Part shown: one piece after another, positions 1 to 9,839 of the stretch
How positions within the stretch are numbered: position 1 is the first letter of the stretch
Layout of the letters: each line of letters begins with the position of its first letter
Translations under genes and position numbers: made by a program
The notes under the pieces: generated by a model
Database searches by the model: none
Seen by the model: the letters and a program-made list of their open reading frames with translations, nothing else
Told to the model about the DNA's origin: nothing
Source: Gammaproteobacteria bacterium
Lineage (GTDB): Bacteria; Pseudomonadota; Gammaproteobacteria; VBWC01
Length of the DNA: 64,000 nucleotides
Assembly: GCA_023266115.1 (NCBI GenBank)
Contig: JAHFRU010000013.1
Location: 19,904 to 83,903, forward strand
Direction: 5' to 3'

Positions 1-245
1 ATGAAACCGGTTCCATTCTGGTGATGTATCACGGTCGCCAGTACACGACGCCGTTCCTGGCTATCCTCGACCAGTAAATTGAATTCAATCTCGACCAGCG
101 CGTTCTTCGGCAGATCCTCCTGGGTCTCGACCAACATGCCGTCCAGACTGATATTCCGCGCACGGCAATCTGGCAAGTTACGGCCGCGGCAGCGCAGCGC
201 TACCGTGAAATCCACTTGATGACGAACATTCTGGCGATGCTCCAT
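1..245 (-). CDS. PilZ-domain protein, 3' end missing (runs off window)
   Basis: The first 81 residues are present. They begin MEHRQNVRHQVDF and contain the basic RxxxR-type element near residues 4-8 and the (D/N)xSxxG element (NISLDG, about residues 35-40). These are the two c-di-GMP contact motifs of PilZ domains. A purine-rich GGCAG lies a few bases before the ATG. The gene would bind c-di-GMP and act on motility, exopolysaccharide or surface behaviour through a partner, but no partner is visible. The C-terminus lies outside the window, so a single-domain PilZ protein and a longer one cannot be told apart. Confidence 0.75.
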   Translation of the reverse strand, partial: MEHRQNVRHQVDFTVALRCRGRNLPDCRARNISLDGMLVETQEDLPKNALVEIEFNLLVEDSQERRRVLATVIHHQNGTGF

Positions 246-393
246 GGCTGCCTTAACGTCCCGAACGAGCCCGAACTTTAACAATACTTGTCGCGCAAAC
301 CCGTGCCGTTATCCCGTTATGATATCGACCGCCTATGATATCGACCGCCGCTCAATACCCGCCACGCCGATATCGGCCCGGCGACGGACGCGG

Positions 394-799
394 TCACATG
401 CGCCACGTTTTCCAGGAAATCGCATAGGTCTGGTCGATTTTCGGAATATGATTCGTTAACCAGTGCTTCGGAAAAACGATCATACCCACAGGCACCCGCC
501 TGCCAGTCCGATACTGTTCCTGAAATTCAGGCAGCCTGTACCGCAAAATTAGCGTGCTCGGCGATATGGCCTTCCGACCCCGGATATCCAGGCCGGTTCA
601 GCATACCGTTCTCAACGCGAAAATGGTTGTCGGCGTAGTCCATCAATCCGTCGAGAACCTCGCCGATGACCTGCGGATCGGGCTCCGGTTGTGACGCTTC
701 GTCATACCATCGGTTGGTTGCGTCCACCAGCCAGCGGTGCTGGATGTCGATGATTCGAAAACCGGTGAGAAACGCGTCGGTCCAGGGCATGAATGCCAT
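394..799 (-). pseudogene. Bacteriohemerythrin, interrupted by one frameshift
   Basis: The 5' frame encodes MAFMPWTDAFLTGF, then IDIQH, NHFRVE and HIAEH, the non-haem di-iron ligand pattern of bacteriohemerythrins. It stops at a TGA at 527-529, about 30-40 residues short of the family length. In the next frame the expected C-terminal part continues without a gap (EFQEQYRTG, then WLTNHIPKIDQTYA) and supplies the last His and Asp ligands; it ends at the TGA at 394-396. Removing one T near 529 joins the halves. The start at 799 is preferred because GGAG lies nine bases upstream, although ATG at 808 is also in frame. An intact product would bind O2 in the cytoplasm. This is either a recent pseudogene or a sequencing error. 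Confidence 0.82.
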
Positions 800-989
800 G
801 ATCGTCATCTCCGCTCACCGTTTACACCGGATTTTTTCGCGCCAATTCGGCCCCGCTATCGCCAAACCGTGTTTCCCTCTACCCTATCATGGTTTTCCAG
901 TCCTTAGGGCAGCGACCGGGCTGTTGATATTTTTCCTGCCGAATATCTGCATGGATCACTTGTCATTAGCGATATATATATTTGTTTAC

Positions 990-995
990 TATAAT
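990..995 (+). promoter_or_regulatory. Possible -10 box upstream of the Smr gene
   Basis: A perfect TATAAT lies 43 bases before the chosen ATG at 1039. No convincing -35 box occurs at 16-18 bases, so the call rests on the -10 alone. The region 809-1038 holds no gene and separates the divergent hemerythrin and Smr genes, so a promoter is expected here. Confidence 0.35.
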
Positions 996-1038
996 TTTCG
1001 CACTTGCAAACAAGCCAAATAATTTTTTGAACGCCGCC

Positions 1039-1587
1039 ATGCCCCGCAAGCCACCCGTATCCGACCTCGACGCACAGTTGTTCCGCGACGCCGTCGCCGA
1101 CGTCCGTCCACTGCCGGCACCGGCTGAAAACCAGACCCGGCGCAGTAAACGACCAGCACCGCGACCACAGAAACGGCGCGATGAACGCCCGACGGCATCC
1201 ACACCGTCCAACGAGATGCGCGAGGTCGCGCCGGTCGGCGCGGAAGAATCCCTGGACTTCGTGCGACCCGGGCTGCAGCACAGCCTGTTACGACGGCTGC
1301 GGCGCGGCCAGATTACGCTTGAAGGCAGGCTCGACCTGCATGGCATGACCGCGAATGAAGCGGGCCTGGCGCTCGACCGGTTTATTGAACTCAGCACCAG
1401 CAATCGCCGCCGTTACGTACTCGTGGTTCACGGCAAGGGACACCGGTCCGCCACCGCCTACCCGGTATTGAAATCGCAGGTAAACGGCTGGTTGCGGCAA
1501 CGCCCGGATGTGCTTGCGTTCTACTCGGCGCTGCCCGCGGACGGTGGCACCGGGGCTGTTTACATCCTGCTGAAAACAAGACGGTAG
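1039..1587 (+). CDS. Smr-domain protein (MutS2 C-terminal-like nuclease domain)
   Basis: This 182-residue protein has a basic, proline-rich N-terminal half and a C-terminal Smr domain. The domain shows LDLHGMTANEA (about residues 98-108), then VVHGKGHRS and a C-terminal GGTGAVYILLK, matching the LDLHG and HGKG signatures of the SmrA/YdaL-type family. Such proteins are DNA or RNA endonucleases, or act in ribosome rescue in some lineages; which applies here cannot be read from the sequence. The frame is open from a TTG at 982, but ATG 1039 is a better start because the upstream residues are not Smr-like and a TATAAT sits at 990. It is followed after 85 bases by mfd on the same strand. Confidence 0.85.
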   Translation: MPRKPPVSDLDAQLFRDAVADVRPLPAPAENQTRRSKRPAPRPQKRRDERPTASTPSNEMREVAPVGAEESLDFVRPGLQHSLLRRLRRGQITLEGRLDLHGMTANEAGLALDRFIELSTSNRRRYVLVVHGKGHRSATAYPVLKSQVNGWLRQRPDVLAFYSALPADGGTGAVYILLKTRR

Positions 1588-1672
1588 TTTGCTGCTCAAT
1601 ATGCCAAAATGCGCCTTTTCCATCGCTCGCTGAAACGCGATAAGTCTCCTTAATCTCGCTGGACCCTGCATC

Positions 1673-4600
1673 ATGCCCGATACGGCTGTCACTGCCGACG
1701 CTTCCGAACCGCGCGCAAGCCCGCTGGCGCCGCCATTACCGTCTGAACCGGGCGACCGTATCGCATGGGGCCGGCTTTACGGCAGTAGCGACGGACTTGT
1801 CGTCGCGATGGCGGCGCACCGGCACCACGCGCCGGTGGTACTGATCACGGCCGATGCCCGCACGTCTGCGCGTGTGACGCAGGAGCTCGAGTTCTTCAAT
1901 CCGGATCCGCAGAACCTGCCGCTGCTGACTTTTCCGGATTGGGAGACATTGCCGTACGACGCGTTTTCGCCCCACCAGGACATCGTCTCGGAACGGCTGG
2001 CGTCGTTATACCGCCTGCCACGGCTGACCCACGGCGTGCTCGTGGTATCCGTAACGACCGCGATGCACCGGTTGCTGCCGCACGACTATCTGGACCGGTC
2101 GAGCCTGATGCTCGACGTTGGCGAGAAACTTGATCCCACGGTCATGCGCGACCGCTTCACCACGTGCGGTTACCGTTGCGTCTCGCAAGTGATGGAGCAC
2201 GGCGAGTTTGCCGTGCGCGGCAATCTTGTCGATCTGTTCCCGATGGGCAGCGACATCCCCTACCGCATCGACCTGTTCGACGACGAGGTCGAGAGCATTC
2301 GCGCCTTCGACCCCGAAACACAGCGATCGATGGCCAGCGTAGCCTCCGTGCGCCTGCTGCCGGCACGCGAGTTTCCGCTCGACGAAGCGGCCGTCGCCCG
2401 CTTCCGCGAAAACTATCGCGCGACCTTCGAGGGTGATCCGCGACGCAGCATTATCTATCGGGACGTCAGCAACGGCATTGCGCCGGCAGGTATCGAATAC
2501 TACCTGCCGTTGTTCTTCGACAACACCGCAACGCTGTTTGACTATCTGCCCAGGAACACCCTGTTCATTATCAGCGACGGGGCCAGGGAGGCGGCCGATC
2601 GGTTCTGGCTCGATGCCGTGGAACGATACGAGCAACATCGCCTCGATCCCGAGCGCCCGCCGTTGCCGCCGCAACAGATTTACCTGCAGTCACCCGAATT
2701 CTTCCAGTTGGCCGGCAAGCTGCCGCGCGTCGCCCTCGGTCACTTTGAGCTGGAGAAACGTGCCGGCTTTTACAACATGGCGACCCAGGCTGTGCCGACC
2801 CTGACGATCCAGCACCGGGCCGCAGAACCGGCCGCGGCTCTGACGACGTTTCTAAAGAATTTTGACGGACGCGCGCTGTTTGCCGCTGAAAGCGCCGGCC
2901 GGCGCGAAACTCTGCTGGAACTGCTCCGTCAGTACCGCGTGCATCCCGCGCCGTTTGAGCGCTGGCAGGCATTTCTGGATAGCTCCGCACCGGTCGGCAT
3001 CACCGTGGCTGCGCTGGAGAACGGGTTGATGCTCGAGAACCCGTCCATCGCCGTCATTGCCGAAGTGCAGCTGTTCGGCGAGCAGGCCATGCAGCGCCGC
3101 CGCCGCAAGGCACGTACCCGCGACTCCGACGCCGTGGTACGTAACCTGACCGAGCTGGAGATCGGCGCGCCGGTCGTACACGAAGACTATGGCGTGGGCC
3201 GTTACCAGGGGTTGCAGATACTCGACGTAGGAGGATCAACGACGGAGTTTCTGACGCTTACTTACGCCGATGGCGACAAACTCTACGTACCGGTCGCGTC
3301 GCTGCATCTGATCAGCCGTTACACCGGCGCGTCTCCCGAGCACGCTCCGTTGCACAGGCTCGGTGGCGAGCAGTGGCAACGCGCCAAGCGGCGCGCTGCC
3401 GAACGCGTCCGCGATGTCGCCGCCGAGTTGCTGGATATCTACGCCCGACGCGCCGCACGCAGCGGCCATGCGTTTCCGGTGGCCGACGACGAATACGCCG
3501 GCTTCTCGGCCACTTTTCCGTTCGAGGAAACGCCGGACCAGCAGTCGGCGATCGATGCGGTACTGGCCGACATGCGACGCGAACAACCCATGGACCGCTT
3601 GGTGTGCGGCGACGTCGGCTTCGGTAAGACCGAAGTGGCGATGCGCGCGGCATTCGTCGCGACCCAGGGGGGCAAGCAGGTCGCGGTCCTCGTGCCGACG
3701 ACGCTGCTCGCGCAACAGCATTTCCAGAATTTCCAGGATCGATTCGCCGACTGGCCGGTACGCATCGACCTGTTGTCGCGATTCCGCAGCCGCAAGGAAC
3801 AGGCGGCGGTATTGCACGAGCTTGAGGACGGCAGGCTCGATATCGTCATCGGCACGCATAAGCTCCTGCAGGAAAACGTCCGGTTTTCCCGGCTGGGTCT
3901 GGTGATACTCGACGAAGAGCATCGCTTCGGTGTCCGGCAGAAAGAGCGCATGAAGGCGCTGCGTTCGGAGGTGGATGTGCTGACACTGACCGCGACGCCC
4001 ATTCCACGCACTCTTAATATGGCGTTATCCGGCATCCGCGATCTGTCGATCATCGCAACGCCGCCGGCGCACCGTCTTGCTATCAAGACATTTGTCAGCG
4101 AATGGAACGATCCGCTGATCCGCGAGGCCATTCTGCGTGAAATACGCCGCGGCGGGCAGGTGTATTTTCTGCACAATCAGGTCGAATCGATCGAGAACAC
4201 GGCTCGCAAACTCGCCCAGCTGGTGCCGGAGGTCGAGATACGGGTGGCGCACGGCCAGATGCGCGAGCGTGACCTTGAACGCGTCATGCTGGACTTCTAC
4301 CACCAGCGTTTCAATGTGCTGGTATGCAGCACGATCATCGAAAGCGGCATCGACATCCCGACGGCGAATACCATCATCATCAATCGCGCCGATCGGCTCG
4401 GACTGGCGCAGCTGTACCAGCTGCGCGGGCGCGTCGGGCGTTCGCACCATCGCGCCTACGCCTACCTGCTGGTGCCGCCGCGCAACGCGATGACGGCAGA
4501 CGCGATAAAGCGCCTGGAGGCCATCGAGTCGCTGGAAGAGCTCGGTGCCGGATTCATGCTGGCGACGCACGATCTTGAAATCCGCGGTGCCGGCGAATTG

Positions 4601-5161
4601 CTTGGCGATGAACAGAGCGGCCAGATACACGAGATCGGCTTTACACTCTATACCCAATTGCTGGAACGGGCCGTGGCGGCGCTGAAATTGGGGCAGCAGC
4701 CGGACCTCGACAAGCCGCTGACGCATGGCGCCGAGGTCGACCTGGGTATTCCGGCGCTGATTACCGCCGATTATTTGCCGGATGTTCATAGCCGGCTGGT
4801 GATGTACAAGCGCATCGCGAATGCCGCATCAATCGAGGAGTTGCGAGACCTGCAGGTCGAAATGATTGATCGCTTCGGTCTGCTGCCGGAGGCCACCAGG
4901 AACCTGTTCGCGATCACCGAGCTGAAAGTGCAGGCGCAACCACTGGGGATACGCAAGATAGAAGCGGGGAATGACGGCGGCAGAATTATTTTCGATGAGC
5001 AGCCACGGATTGACGCCGCGAAAATCATCCAGCTGGTGCAGAAACAACCGCAGGTCTATCGGCTGCAGGGGCAGGAAAAACTGCGTTTCAGCATGAAACT
5101 CCCGGCGGGTGCGCAACGGGTTCAGGCGGTCGCCAGGGTGCTCGACGCGATAACGCCCTGA
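1673..5161 (+). CDS. mfd: Transcription-repair coupling factor Mfd
   Basis: The 1,162-residue product has the full family length. The N-terminal part holds the UvrB-like domains. A CarD-like RNA polymerase interaction module begins near residue 491 (PVVHEDYGVGRYQG). The RecG-like translocase follows with Walker A GDVGFGKTEVA near residue 645, the DEEH box near residue 746, and TATPIPRTLNMA. The helicase C-terminal half carries LYQLRGRVGRS. The C-terminal TRCF domain starts near residue 1,020. Mfd removes RNA polymerase stalled at lesions and recruits UvrA. No catalytic residue is missing. It ends 14 bases from the convergent chemoreceptor gene, and no terminator hairpin is obvious in that gap. 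Confidence 0.98.
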   Translation: MPDTAVTADASEPRASPLAPPLPSEPGDRIAWGRLYGSSDGLVVAMAAHRHHAPVVLITADARTSARVTQELEFFNPDPQNLPLLTFPDWETLPYDAFSPHQDIVSERLASLYRLPRLTHGVLVVSVTTAMHRLLPHDYLDRSSLMLDVGEKLDPTVMRDRFTTCGYRCVSQVMEHGEFAVRGNLVDLFPMGSDIPYRIDLFDDEVESIRAFDPETQRSMASVASVRLLPAREFPLDEAAVARFRENYRATFEGDPRRSIIYRDVSNGIAPAGIEYYLPLFFDNTATLFDYLPRNTLFIISDGAREAADRFWLDAVERYEQHRLDPERPPLPPQQIYLQSPEFFQLAGKLPRVALGHFELEKRAGFYNMATQAVPTLTIQHRAAEPAAALTTFLKNFDGRALFAAESAGRRETLLELLRQYRVHPAPFERWQAFLDSSAPVGITVAALENGLMLENPSIAVIAEVQLFGEQAMQRRRRKARTRDSDAVVRNLTELEIGAPVVHEDYGVGRYQGLQILDVGGSTTEFLTLTYADGDKLYVPVASLHLISRYTGASPEHAPLHRLGGEQWQRAKRRAAERVRDVAAELLDIYARRAARSGHAFPVADDEYAGFSATFPFEETPDQQSAIDAVLADMRREQPMDRLVCGDVGFGKTEVAMRAAFVATQGGKQVAVLVPTTLLAQQHFQNFQDRFADWPVRIDLLSRFRSRKEQAAVLHELEDGRLDIVIGTHKLLQENVRFSRLGLVILDEEHRFGVRQKERMKALRSEVDVLTLTATPIPRTLNMALSGIRDLSIIATPPAHRLAIKTFVSEWNDPLIREAILREIRRGGQVYFLHNQVESIENTARKLAQLVPEVEIRVAHGQMRERDLERVMLDFYHQRFNVLVCSTIIESGIDIPTANTIIINRADRLGLAQLYQLRGRVGRSHHRAYAYLLVPPRNAMTADAIKRLEAIESLEELGAGFMLATHDLEIRGAGELLGDEQSGQIHEIGFTLYTQLLERAVAALKLGQQPDLDKPLTHGAEVDLGIPALITADYLPDVHSRLVMYKRIANAASIEELRDLQVEMIDRFGLLPEATRNLFAITELKVQAQPLGIRKIEAGNDGGRIIFDEQPRIDAAKIIQLVQKQPQVYRLQGQEKLRFSMKLPAGAQRVQAVARVLDAITP

Positions 5162-5175
5162 TCTTTTCCGACGAT

Positions 5176-6750
5176 TCAGGTCCGGAACTGAACCACCAGG
5201 CGCTGCAAGCGTGCCGCCAGCTCCTGAACCCGGTCGCTGGCTTTTTTGGTCTGTTCGGCCCCTTCGGACGTTTCCTCGGCATCCTGATGAACGGCGTGTA
5301 TCGTTTTGTTTATTTCTTCGGCAACCGAGGTCTGTTCCTCCGCAGCTGTAGCGATCTGGTCCGTCATCGACCGTATGGTGGTAATCATCTCCATGATGTT
5401 TTCCAATGAGCTGCCGGCGTCCGCCGCATGCTCGACGCTCTCTTTCGCCTTCATCTGACTCAACTGCATGGTCTTTGCCGCCCGCGAAGCATCCTGCTGC
5501 AGCGTCTCGATGATTTCCTTTATTTCCGCGGTCGATTGCTGCGTACGATGCGACAGATTACGCACCTCATCGGCAACCACGGCGAAACCGCGCCCCTGCT
5601 CTCCGGCCCGTGCGGCCTCGATCGCTGCGTTCAATGCCAGCAGATTGGTCTGGTCGGCGATACCGCGAATCACATCGAGCACCTTGCCGATGTCTCCACT
5701 GCGCGTCTCGACGGTCTTGATCATGCCCGCCAGCCGCTCGACTTCCTCCGCGAGTCCGTCGATCTTGTTGACGGTCTCCATGACGATGACCTTGCCGGTT
5801 TGTGCTGTCGTTTCGGCAATGATCGCTGCCTGCGCGGTCTCGATGGTGTTTCTGGCAATCTCCTGCACTGCCGATGACATCTGGTTCATCGCGGCGGCTG
5901 CCTGTTCGGCATGCACCTGATTCCGGCCCATCACCATACTGGCTTGCCCGGTGATGCTCGTCATGCGTACCGAGGCGTCCGCGAGTTCGCTTGACGCATC
6001 GGCAACGCGACCGAGCGCAGTGCGGATGCGCGCTTTAAGAATTTTTACCACGACGCGCAGTTGCACGAAGTCGTCATATTCGCCGCCGAACATTCTGTTT
6101 GACAGCGCGTTATCCATGACGTTACGGGTTTCGTGGGCCAGGCGCGCCATAGGTTTGGCGAGAACGTGACTGGCGAGGAACGACAGCACAATAGTACAAA
6201 ATGCACCCGCGGCGCCGACACCAAATCCGGCATTCGCATACCATGCGAGCATCAGCTGCGGCGGCATCGCAACGAGCAGCATGCACAGACCTATTTTTGA
6301 GCGCAGGCTGGAATCGCTGTAGCGCGGAATCCGCGGTCCCGACCCGCGTAATCGTGCGTATACCGTCTCCGCGCGTCTGATGTCATCCCGATCCGCTGGC
6401 GTCCGGACCGACTGGTAACCGACTACCTGCTGCCTGTCGTCATACAGCGGACAGACATACGCCTCTACCCAGTAGTGATCGCCGTTCTTGCAGCGGTTCT
6501 TGATAACCCCCAGCCATTGCCGCCCGGCCTTCAGGTTACCCCAGAAATCGGCGTATACCCCCGGCGGAACATCCGGGTGACGAACAATATTATGACTCTG
6601 ACCGAGCAGTTCATCACGCGAAAACCCTGACACACGCACAAAGTCGTCGTTGACGTAGGTCACGACCCCGTTCATATCCGTTGCCGAAATCAGGATTTTG
6701 CCGCTATCCAGATGCTGCTCGACACCGGTCACCGGCTGGTTGTTTTTCAT
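5176..6750 (-). CDS. PAS-domain methyl-accepting chemotaxis protein (Aer-like)
   Basis: The 524-residue receptor has an N-terminal PAS domain (about 20-130, with [21 protein letters not shown] and [15 protein letters not shown]). Two closely spaced hydrophobic segments follow at about 155-200, then a linker and the cytoplasmic signalling domain. The hairpin tip is diagnostic: [35 protein letters not shown] (in two pieces: [18 protein letters not shown] and [17 protein letters not shown]), about residues 358-396. There is no periplasmic ligand domain, so it should sense a cytoplasmic cue such as redox state, as Aer does. No CheA, CheW or CheR gene is nearby. Confidence 0.93.
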   Translation of the reverse strand: MKNNQPVTGVEQHLDSGKILISATDMNGVVTYVNDDFVRVSGFSRDELLGQSHNIVRHPDVPPGVYADFWGNLKAGRQWLGVIKNRCKNGDHYWVEAYVCPLYDDRQQVVGYQSVRTPADRDDIRRAETVYARLRGSGPRIPRYSDSSLRSKIGLCMLLVAMPPQLMLAWYANAGFGVGAAGAFCTIVLSFLASHVLAKPMARLAHETRNVMDNALSNRMFGGEYDDFVQLRVVVKILKARIRTALGRVADASSELADASVRMTSITGQASMVMGRNQVHAEQAAAAMNQMSSAVQEIARNTIETAQAAIIAETTAQTGKVIVMETVNKIDGLAEEVERLAGMIKTVETRSGDIGKVLDVIRGIADQTNLLALNAAIEAARAGEQGRGFAVVADEVRNLSHRTQQSTAEIKEIIETLQQDASRAAKTMQLSQMKAKESVEHAADAGSSLENIMEMITTIRSMTDQIATAAEEQTSVAEEINKTIHAVHQDAEETSEGAEQTKKASDRVQELAARLQRLVVQFRT

Positions 6751-6924
6751 GACAAATACGCGACGTGGCGCGCTGGTCTAATCCGATTGAGTAAATTTTA
6801 GAAATCCCTGCCCAGGGACGCCCCCTCCCATGTATCGGTAGACAGACACAAAACCTTTATAGCCGAAGAGTCGCCGGGAAAATGGCTCGGGCAGTGGCTA
6901 CATCGGCATCACGGACCGGGGCGC

Positions 6925-7467
6925 CTAACTCTCGGGAAAAGACTCCGGTTGGCCGGATTCCGCCAGTTCGTCGTCGAAACCGAACATGCGCATATCCCGG
7001 ATACGCTGCGGATAGAGGATACCATCGAGATGGTCGCACTCATGCTGTACGACGCGCGCGTGAAATCCGTCGACCTTCCGGTCAATGATATTCCCGTGCT
7101 GATCCATGCCGCGGTACCGGATCGCGAGATATCGGGGAACGAGACCCCGCATGCCGGGAACGCTCAGACACCCTTCCCAGCCTTCCTCGAGGCCGTCGTC
7201 GAGCACGGTAATTTCCGGATTGATCAACACGGTGGTCGGCACCGGTTCGACATCCGGGTAACGCGGATTGGCGTCAACGCCGAATATGACGACACGCAGC
7301 CCGACACCGATCTGCGGCGCGGCCAGCCCGGCCCCGTCGGCTGCGGCCATCGTATCGAACATATCGCTAATCAGGGCCTCGAGCGCCGGGGTATTGAACT
7401 CCGTCACCGCGATAGCGGTGTTCAGCAACGTCTGTTCACCGATACGCAGAATCTTTTTAATGGCCAT
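6925..7467 (-). CDS. def: Peptide deformylase
   Basis: This enzyme removes the N-formyl group from nascent proteins in the cytosol. All three family motifs are intact in the 180 residues: [10 protein letters not shown] (45-54), EGCLSVPG (98-105, metal ligand Cys100) and QHECDHLDG (141-149, metal-binding His pair and catalytic Glu). Unlike many genomes, no fmt lies next to it, so this may be a second deformylase copy. It is divergent from csiV with an 85-base spacer. Confidence 0.96.
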   Translation of the reverse strand: MAIKKILRIGEQTLLNTAIAVTEFNTPALEALISDMFDTMAAADGAGLAAPQIGVGLRVVIFGVDANPRYPDVEPVPTTVLINPEITVLDDGLEEGWEGCLSVPGMRGLVPRYLAIRYRGMDQHGNIIDRKVDGFHARVVQHECDHLDGILYPQRIRDMRMFGFDDELAESGQPESFPES

Positions 7468-7552
7468 AGGTCAAGACTTGGCTACAATAGTGGCTGCCCG
7501 GGGGGACAATACGGGATTACCGGAACATTACCAAACAATCTATTTTAAAATA

Positions 7553-8446
7553 ATGATGCACATTCTGACCGTTTTTCTGCTCGTTTGGTTCACCGGCAGC
7601 GCCTATGCAGCCGAAGACATCCAGTGGTTTGAAGTCGAGCTGATTGTATTTAAATACATGGCCGGCGAGAATACTGCCAGCGAACGATGGCCGGCCGATC
7701 CTGGAACACCTTCTCTGCAAGACGCGGTTATTCTACGGCCGTCCAGCACGCTGTCACTCAAGAGCGGCGCGGATGGCAAGCCGGAGCTGGCAGCGGTCAA
7801 TCCCGCCATCGCACATCGTTTCGTCCCGCTGTCGGCGCCCGGGGGTTCCGTGGCAACGCCCGCCGCCGGCGCCATCGGCCAGGGTCCCGCAAGGTCCGGT
7901 ATCGTCAAGGTCCAGGTCTATCCGGAGCCGTTCGAACTGATCGATGAAAAGTCGCTACGGTTGTCCGGCGCATTACGCTCTTTACGGCGATCGACCGCCT
8001 ATGAACCGTTGCTGCACGTCGGCTGGGTCCAGCCCGGAACGGTCAAGAATGGCAGCGTGTACATTAGTGCCGGAACCGCCGGGAATAAAACGCTGGAAGG
8101 AATCGTACAAGTCAATCTGAGCCGCTACCTGCACCTTGCGGTCGATCTGGTCCTGCGTGAAGCCGATCTCCGTCCTGCTTCGATGGCGGCGGCTACCGGC
8201 ATAGAACAAGCCCTAAACCCCGTGACCACGTTCCGGCTAACGGAATCGCGCCGCATGCGCAGTCAGGAACTGCATTATTTTGATCACCCGAAATTCGGGG
8301 TCATCGCGCAGATAACGCCGTACGAACCACCGGTCATCGAGATGTCGGGGCCTGTACCAACCCCGCGCCCCGATGCGCTTCCGGGCGGCGCATCACCGAC
8401 AGTTCCGGATTCGTCCAAAGCGGTAGCGCCGCCACCAAGACCCTGA
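7553..8446 (+). CDS. csiV: CsiV-family periplasmic protein (peptidoglycan-binding)
   Basis: Starting at the first of two tandem ATGs (7553 and 7556), the protein has a Sec signal peptide ending ...GSAYA before AEDIQW. The family signature IQWFEVELIVFKY follows at once, and a second conserved block LHYFDHPKFGVIAQITPY lies near residue 240. The C-terminus is a proline-rich tail. CsiV proteins are secreted, bind peptidoglycan and are commonly encoded beside mfd in gammaproteobacteria, as here. Its role beyond envelope maintenance is not clear. The long open frame upstream (from 7268) overlaps def and is not coding. The stop is 23 bases from the convergent MTI phosphorylase stop. Confidence 0.85.
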   Translation: MMHILTVFLLVWFTGSAYAAEDIQWFEVELIVFKYMAGENTASERWPADPGTPSLQDAVILRPSSTLSLKSGADGKPELAAVNPAIAHRFVPLSAPGGSVATPAAGAIGQGPARSGIVKVQVYPEPFELIDEKSLRLSGALRSLRRSTAYEPLLHVGWVQPGTVKNGSVYISAGTAGNKTLEGIVQVNLSRYLHLAVDLVLREADLRPASMAAATGIEQALNPVTTFRLTESRRMRSQELHYFDHPKFGVIAQITPYEPPVIEMSGPVPTPRPDALPGGASPTVPDSSKAVAPPPRP

Positions 8447-8469
8447 GCGGTACTCGGCCAACGGCCCGA

Positions 8470-9210
8470 TCAGAGCAGCGGCACAAGATGTTCCAGCAAT
8501 GTGCGCACATTTTCCATTCCGCTCTTGAGGTGCTGCTCGATCTGGCGCATGGTGATCACGCCATCGCCTCTGCCGGCAGCCATGTTCGCGATAACGGCAC
8601 AGGTCGCGTAGGATAAATCAAGCTCCCGTGCCAGCACCGCTTCAGGCATACCCGTCATACCGACTATGGTGCAGCCATCGCTCTCCAAACGGTTGATCTC
8701 GGCCGCCGTCTCCAGTCGCGGGCCTTGCGTCGCACCGTAGGTTCCTTCCTCGGCGATATCGAGCCGTGCTGCCTTCGCGGCCTTGATAATCAGGTCGCGC
8801 AGATCGTTACCGTATGGATAGGTAAAATCGACATGGGTAACATGTGTGAGCCCGTCTTCGAAAAAGGTGTTCGCCCGTGACCACGTGTAGTCGATAATCT
8901 GGTCGGGGACCACCAGCCGCCCGGGCACCATGTCGGTACGAATACCGCCGACGGCGGCAACAGCGATTACCTTTGTCACGCCCGTTTCTTTCAGCGCGCT
9001 GATATTCGCGCGGTAATTGATGCGATGCGGCGGTATGTTGTGCCCGGAACCGTGACGCGGCAGGAACACGACCTCCTTTCCTCCCAGCTCACCGTAGGTA
9101 AGCGGACCAGACGGTTCGCCATAGGGCGTATGCACGACCTCGCGCCGGACGATGTGGAGATTATGCAGCGAGGTGAGCCCCGTTCCACCGATAATGGCAA
9201 GTTCAGGCAT
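8470..9210 (-). CDS. S-methyl-5'-thioinosine phosphorylase
   Basis: The 246-residue enzyme belongs to the MTA phosphorylase/PNP family. It shows GGTGLT (8-13), the phosphate-binding PRHGSGHNIPPHRINYRAN (51-69) and GMTGMPEA (184-191). The GMPEA variant, in place of the TxPE of MTA phosphorylases, is typical of the Pseudomonas PA3004-type enzymes that split methylthioinosine to hypoxanthine and methylthioribose-1-phosphate. The start overlaps the upstream phosphoribosyltransferase by eight bases. The pair makes sense: the released hypoxanthine is the substrate of the next enzyme. An MTA phosphorylase role is the main alternative. Confidence 0.88.
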   Translation of the reverse strand: MPELAIIGGTGLTSLHNLHIVRREVVHTPYGEPSGPLTYGELGGKEVVFLPRHGSGHNIPPHRINYRANISALKETGVTKVIAVAAVGGIRTDMVPGRLVVPDQIIDYTWSRANTFFEDGLTHVTHVDFTYPYGNDLRDLIIKAAKAARLDIAEEGTYGATQGPRLETAAEINRLESDGCTIVGMTGMPEAVLARELDLSYATCAVIANMAAGRGDGVITMRQIEQHLKSGMENVRTLLEHLVPLL

Positions 9211-9754
9211 GTTCTTTTACCGCGAATATTCCATTGGCATTGCGCAAATATCCCTTGTAGTCCATTCCGTAACCGAACACGTAGCGATCTTCAACATCAA
9301 GCCCGACGAAATCGGCTTCCATCCCGTTCTTTCTTTCGTGCAACTTGTTGACGAGTACCGCGATATAAACGGCGATCGCACCGGCAGCCAGGCACTCATC
9401 GCGGATTGTCTTGAGCGTCACGCCTTCGTCGAGAATGTCATCAATCAGCAGCACGACACGTCCCTTGACCGGTGTTGTCGGCCGCGCGATCCAGCGAACT
9501 TCGCCACCGCTGGTATCACCGCCATAGCGCGTCGCATGGATATAGTCGATGTGCAATGGAAAATCGAGACGAGGCAACAGCATGCCCATCGGCACCATGC
9601 CGCCAGTCAGCACGCACAACAATAACGGATTGGTTCCCGCAAGCTTGCCGGATATCGCCGTTCCAAGACTGTCCAGCGCGGCTTCCACCTGGGCTGCGCT
9701 ATACAAACAGTCGGCTTCCGCGTGAACGGCCAGTGCCTGCTCGGGGGTCATCAT
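9203..9754 (-). CDS. hpt: Hypoxanthine-guanine phosphoribosyltransferase
   Basis: The PRPP-binding loop VVLLIDDILDEGVT is centred about 100 residues into the protein. The flexible-loop region (HATRYGGDTSGGEVRW) and the C-terminal purine-recognition part FVGLDVEDRYVFGYGMDYKGY also match HPRTs. It converts hypoxanthine or guanine plus PRPP to IMP or GMP. The start is placed at ATG 9754; the frame is open to a TTG at 9760. It is the first gene of a two-gene salvage operon, with a good promoter about 45 bases upstream. Confidence 0.93.
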   Translation of the reverse strand: MMTPEQALAVHAEADCLYSAAQVEAALDSLGTAISGKLAGTNPLLLCVLTGGMVPMGMLLPRLDFPLHIDYIHATRYGGDTSGGEVRWIARPTTPVKGRVVLLIDDILDEGVTLKTIRDECLAAGAIAVYIAVLVNKLHERKNGMEADFVGLDVEDRYVFGYGMDYKGYLRNANGIFAVKEHA

Positions 9755-9798
9755 AGACAATCCGGTAGTCGCAAACGTCGTTATGTTTCTTGATCCGG

Positions 9799-9827
9799 AT
9801 TATAGGTGGGATGGGCGGGATTGACCA
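9799..9827 (-). promoter_or_regulatory. Sigma70-type promoter of the hpt/MTI phosphorylase operon
   Basis: On the minus strand, TGGTCA (9822-9827) and a perfect TATAAT (9799-9804) are separated by exactly 17 bases. The predicted start point near 9792 leaves a leader of about 38 bases before the hpt ATG. This is the best promoter match in the housekeeping half of the window. Confidence 0.7.
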
Positions 9828-9839
9828 CCCTGCGCCCGA

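Noticed and set aside
5162..5175. Terminator between mfd and the chemoreceptor gene
   Set aside because: The gap is 14 bases, with no inverted repeat.
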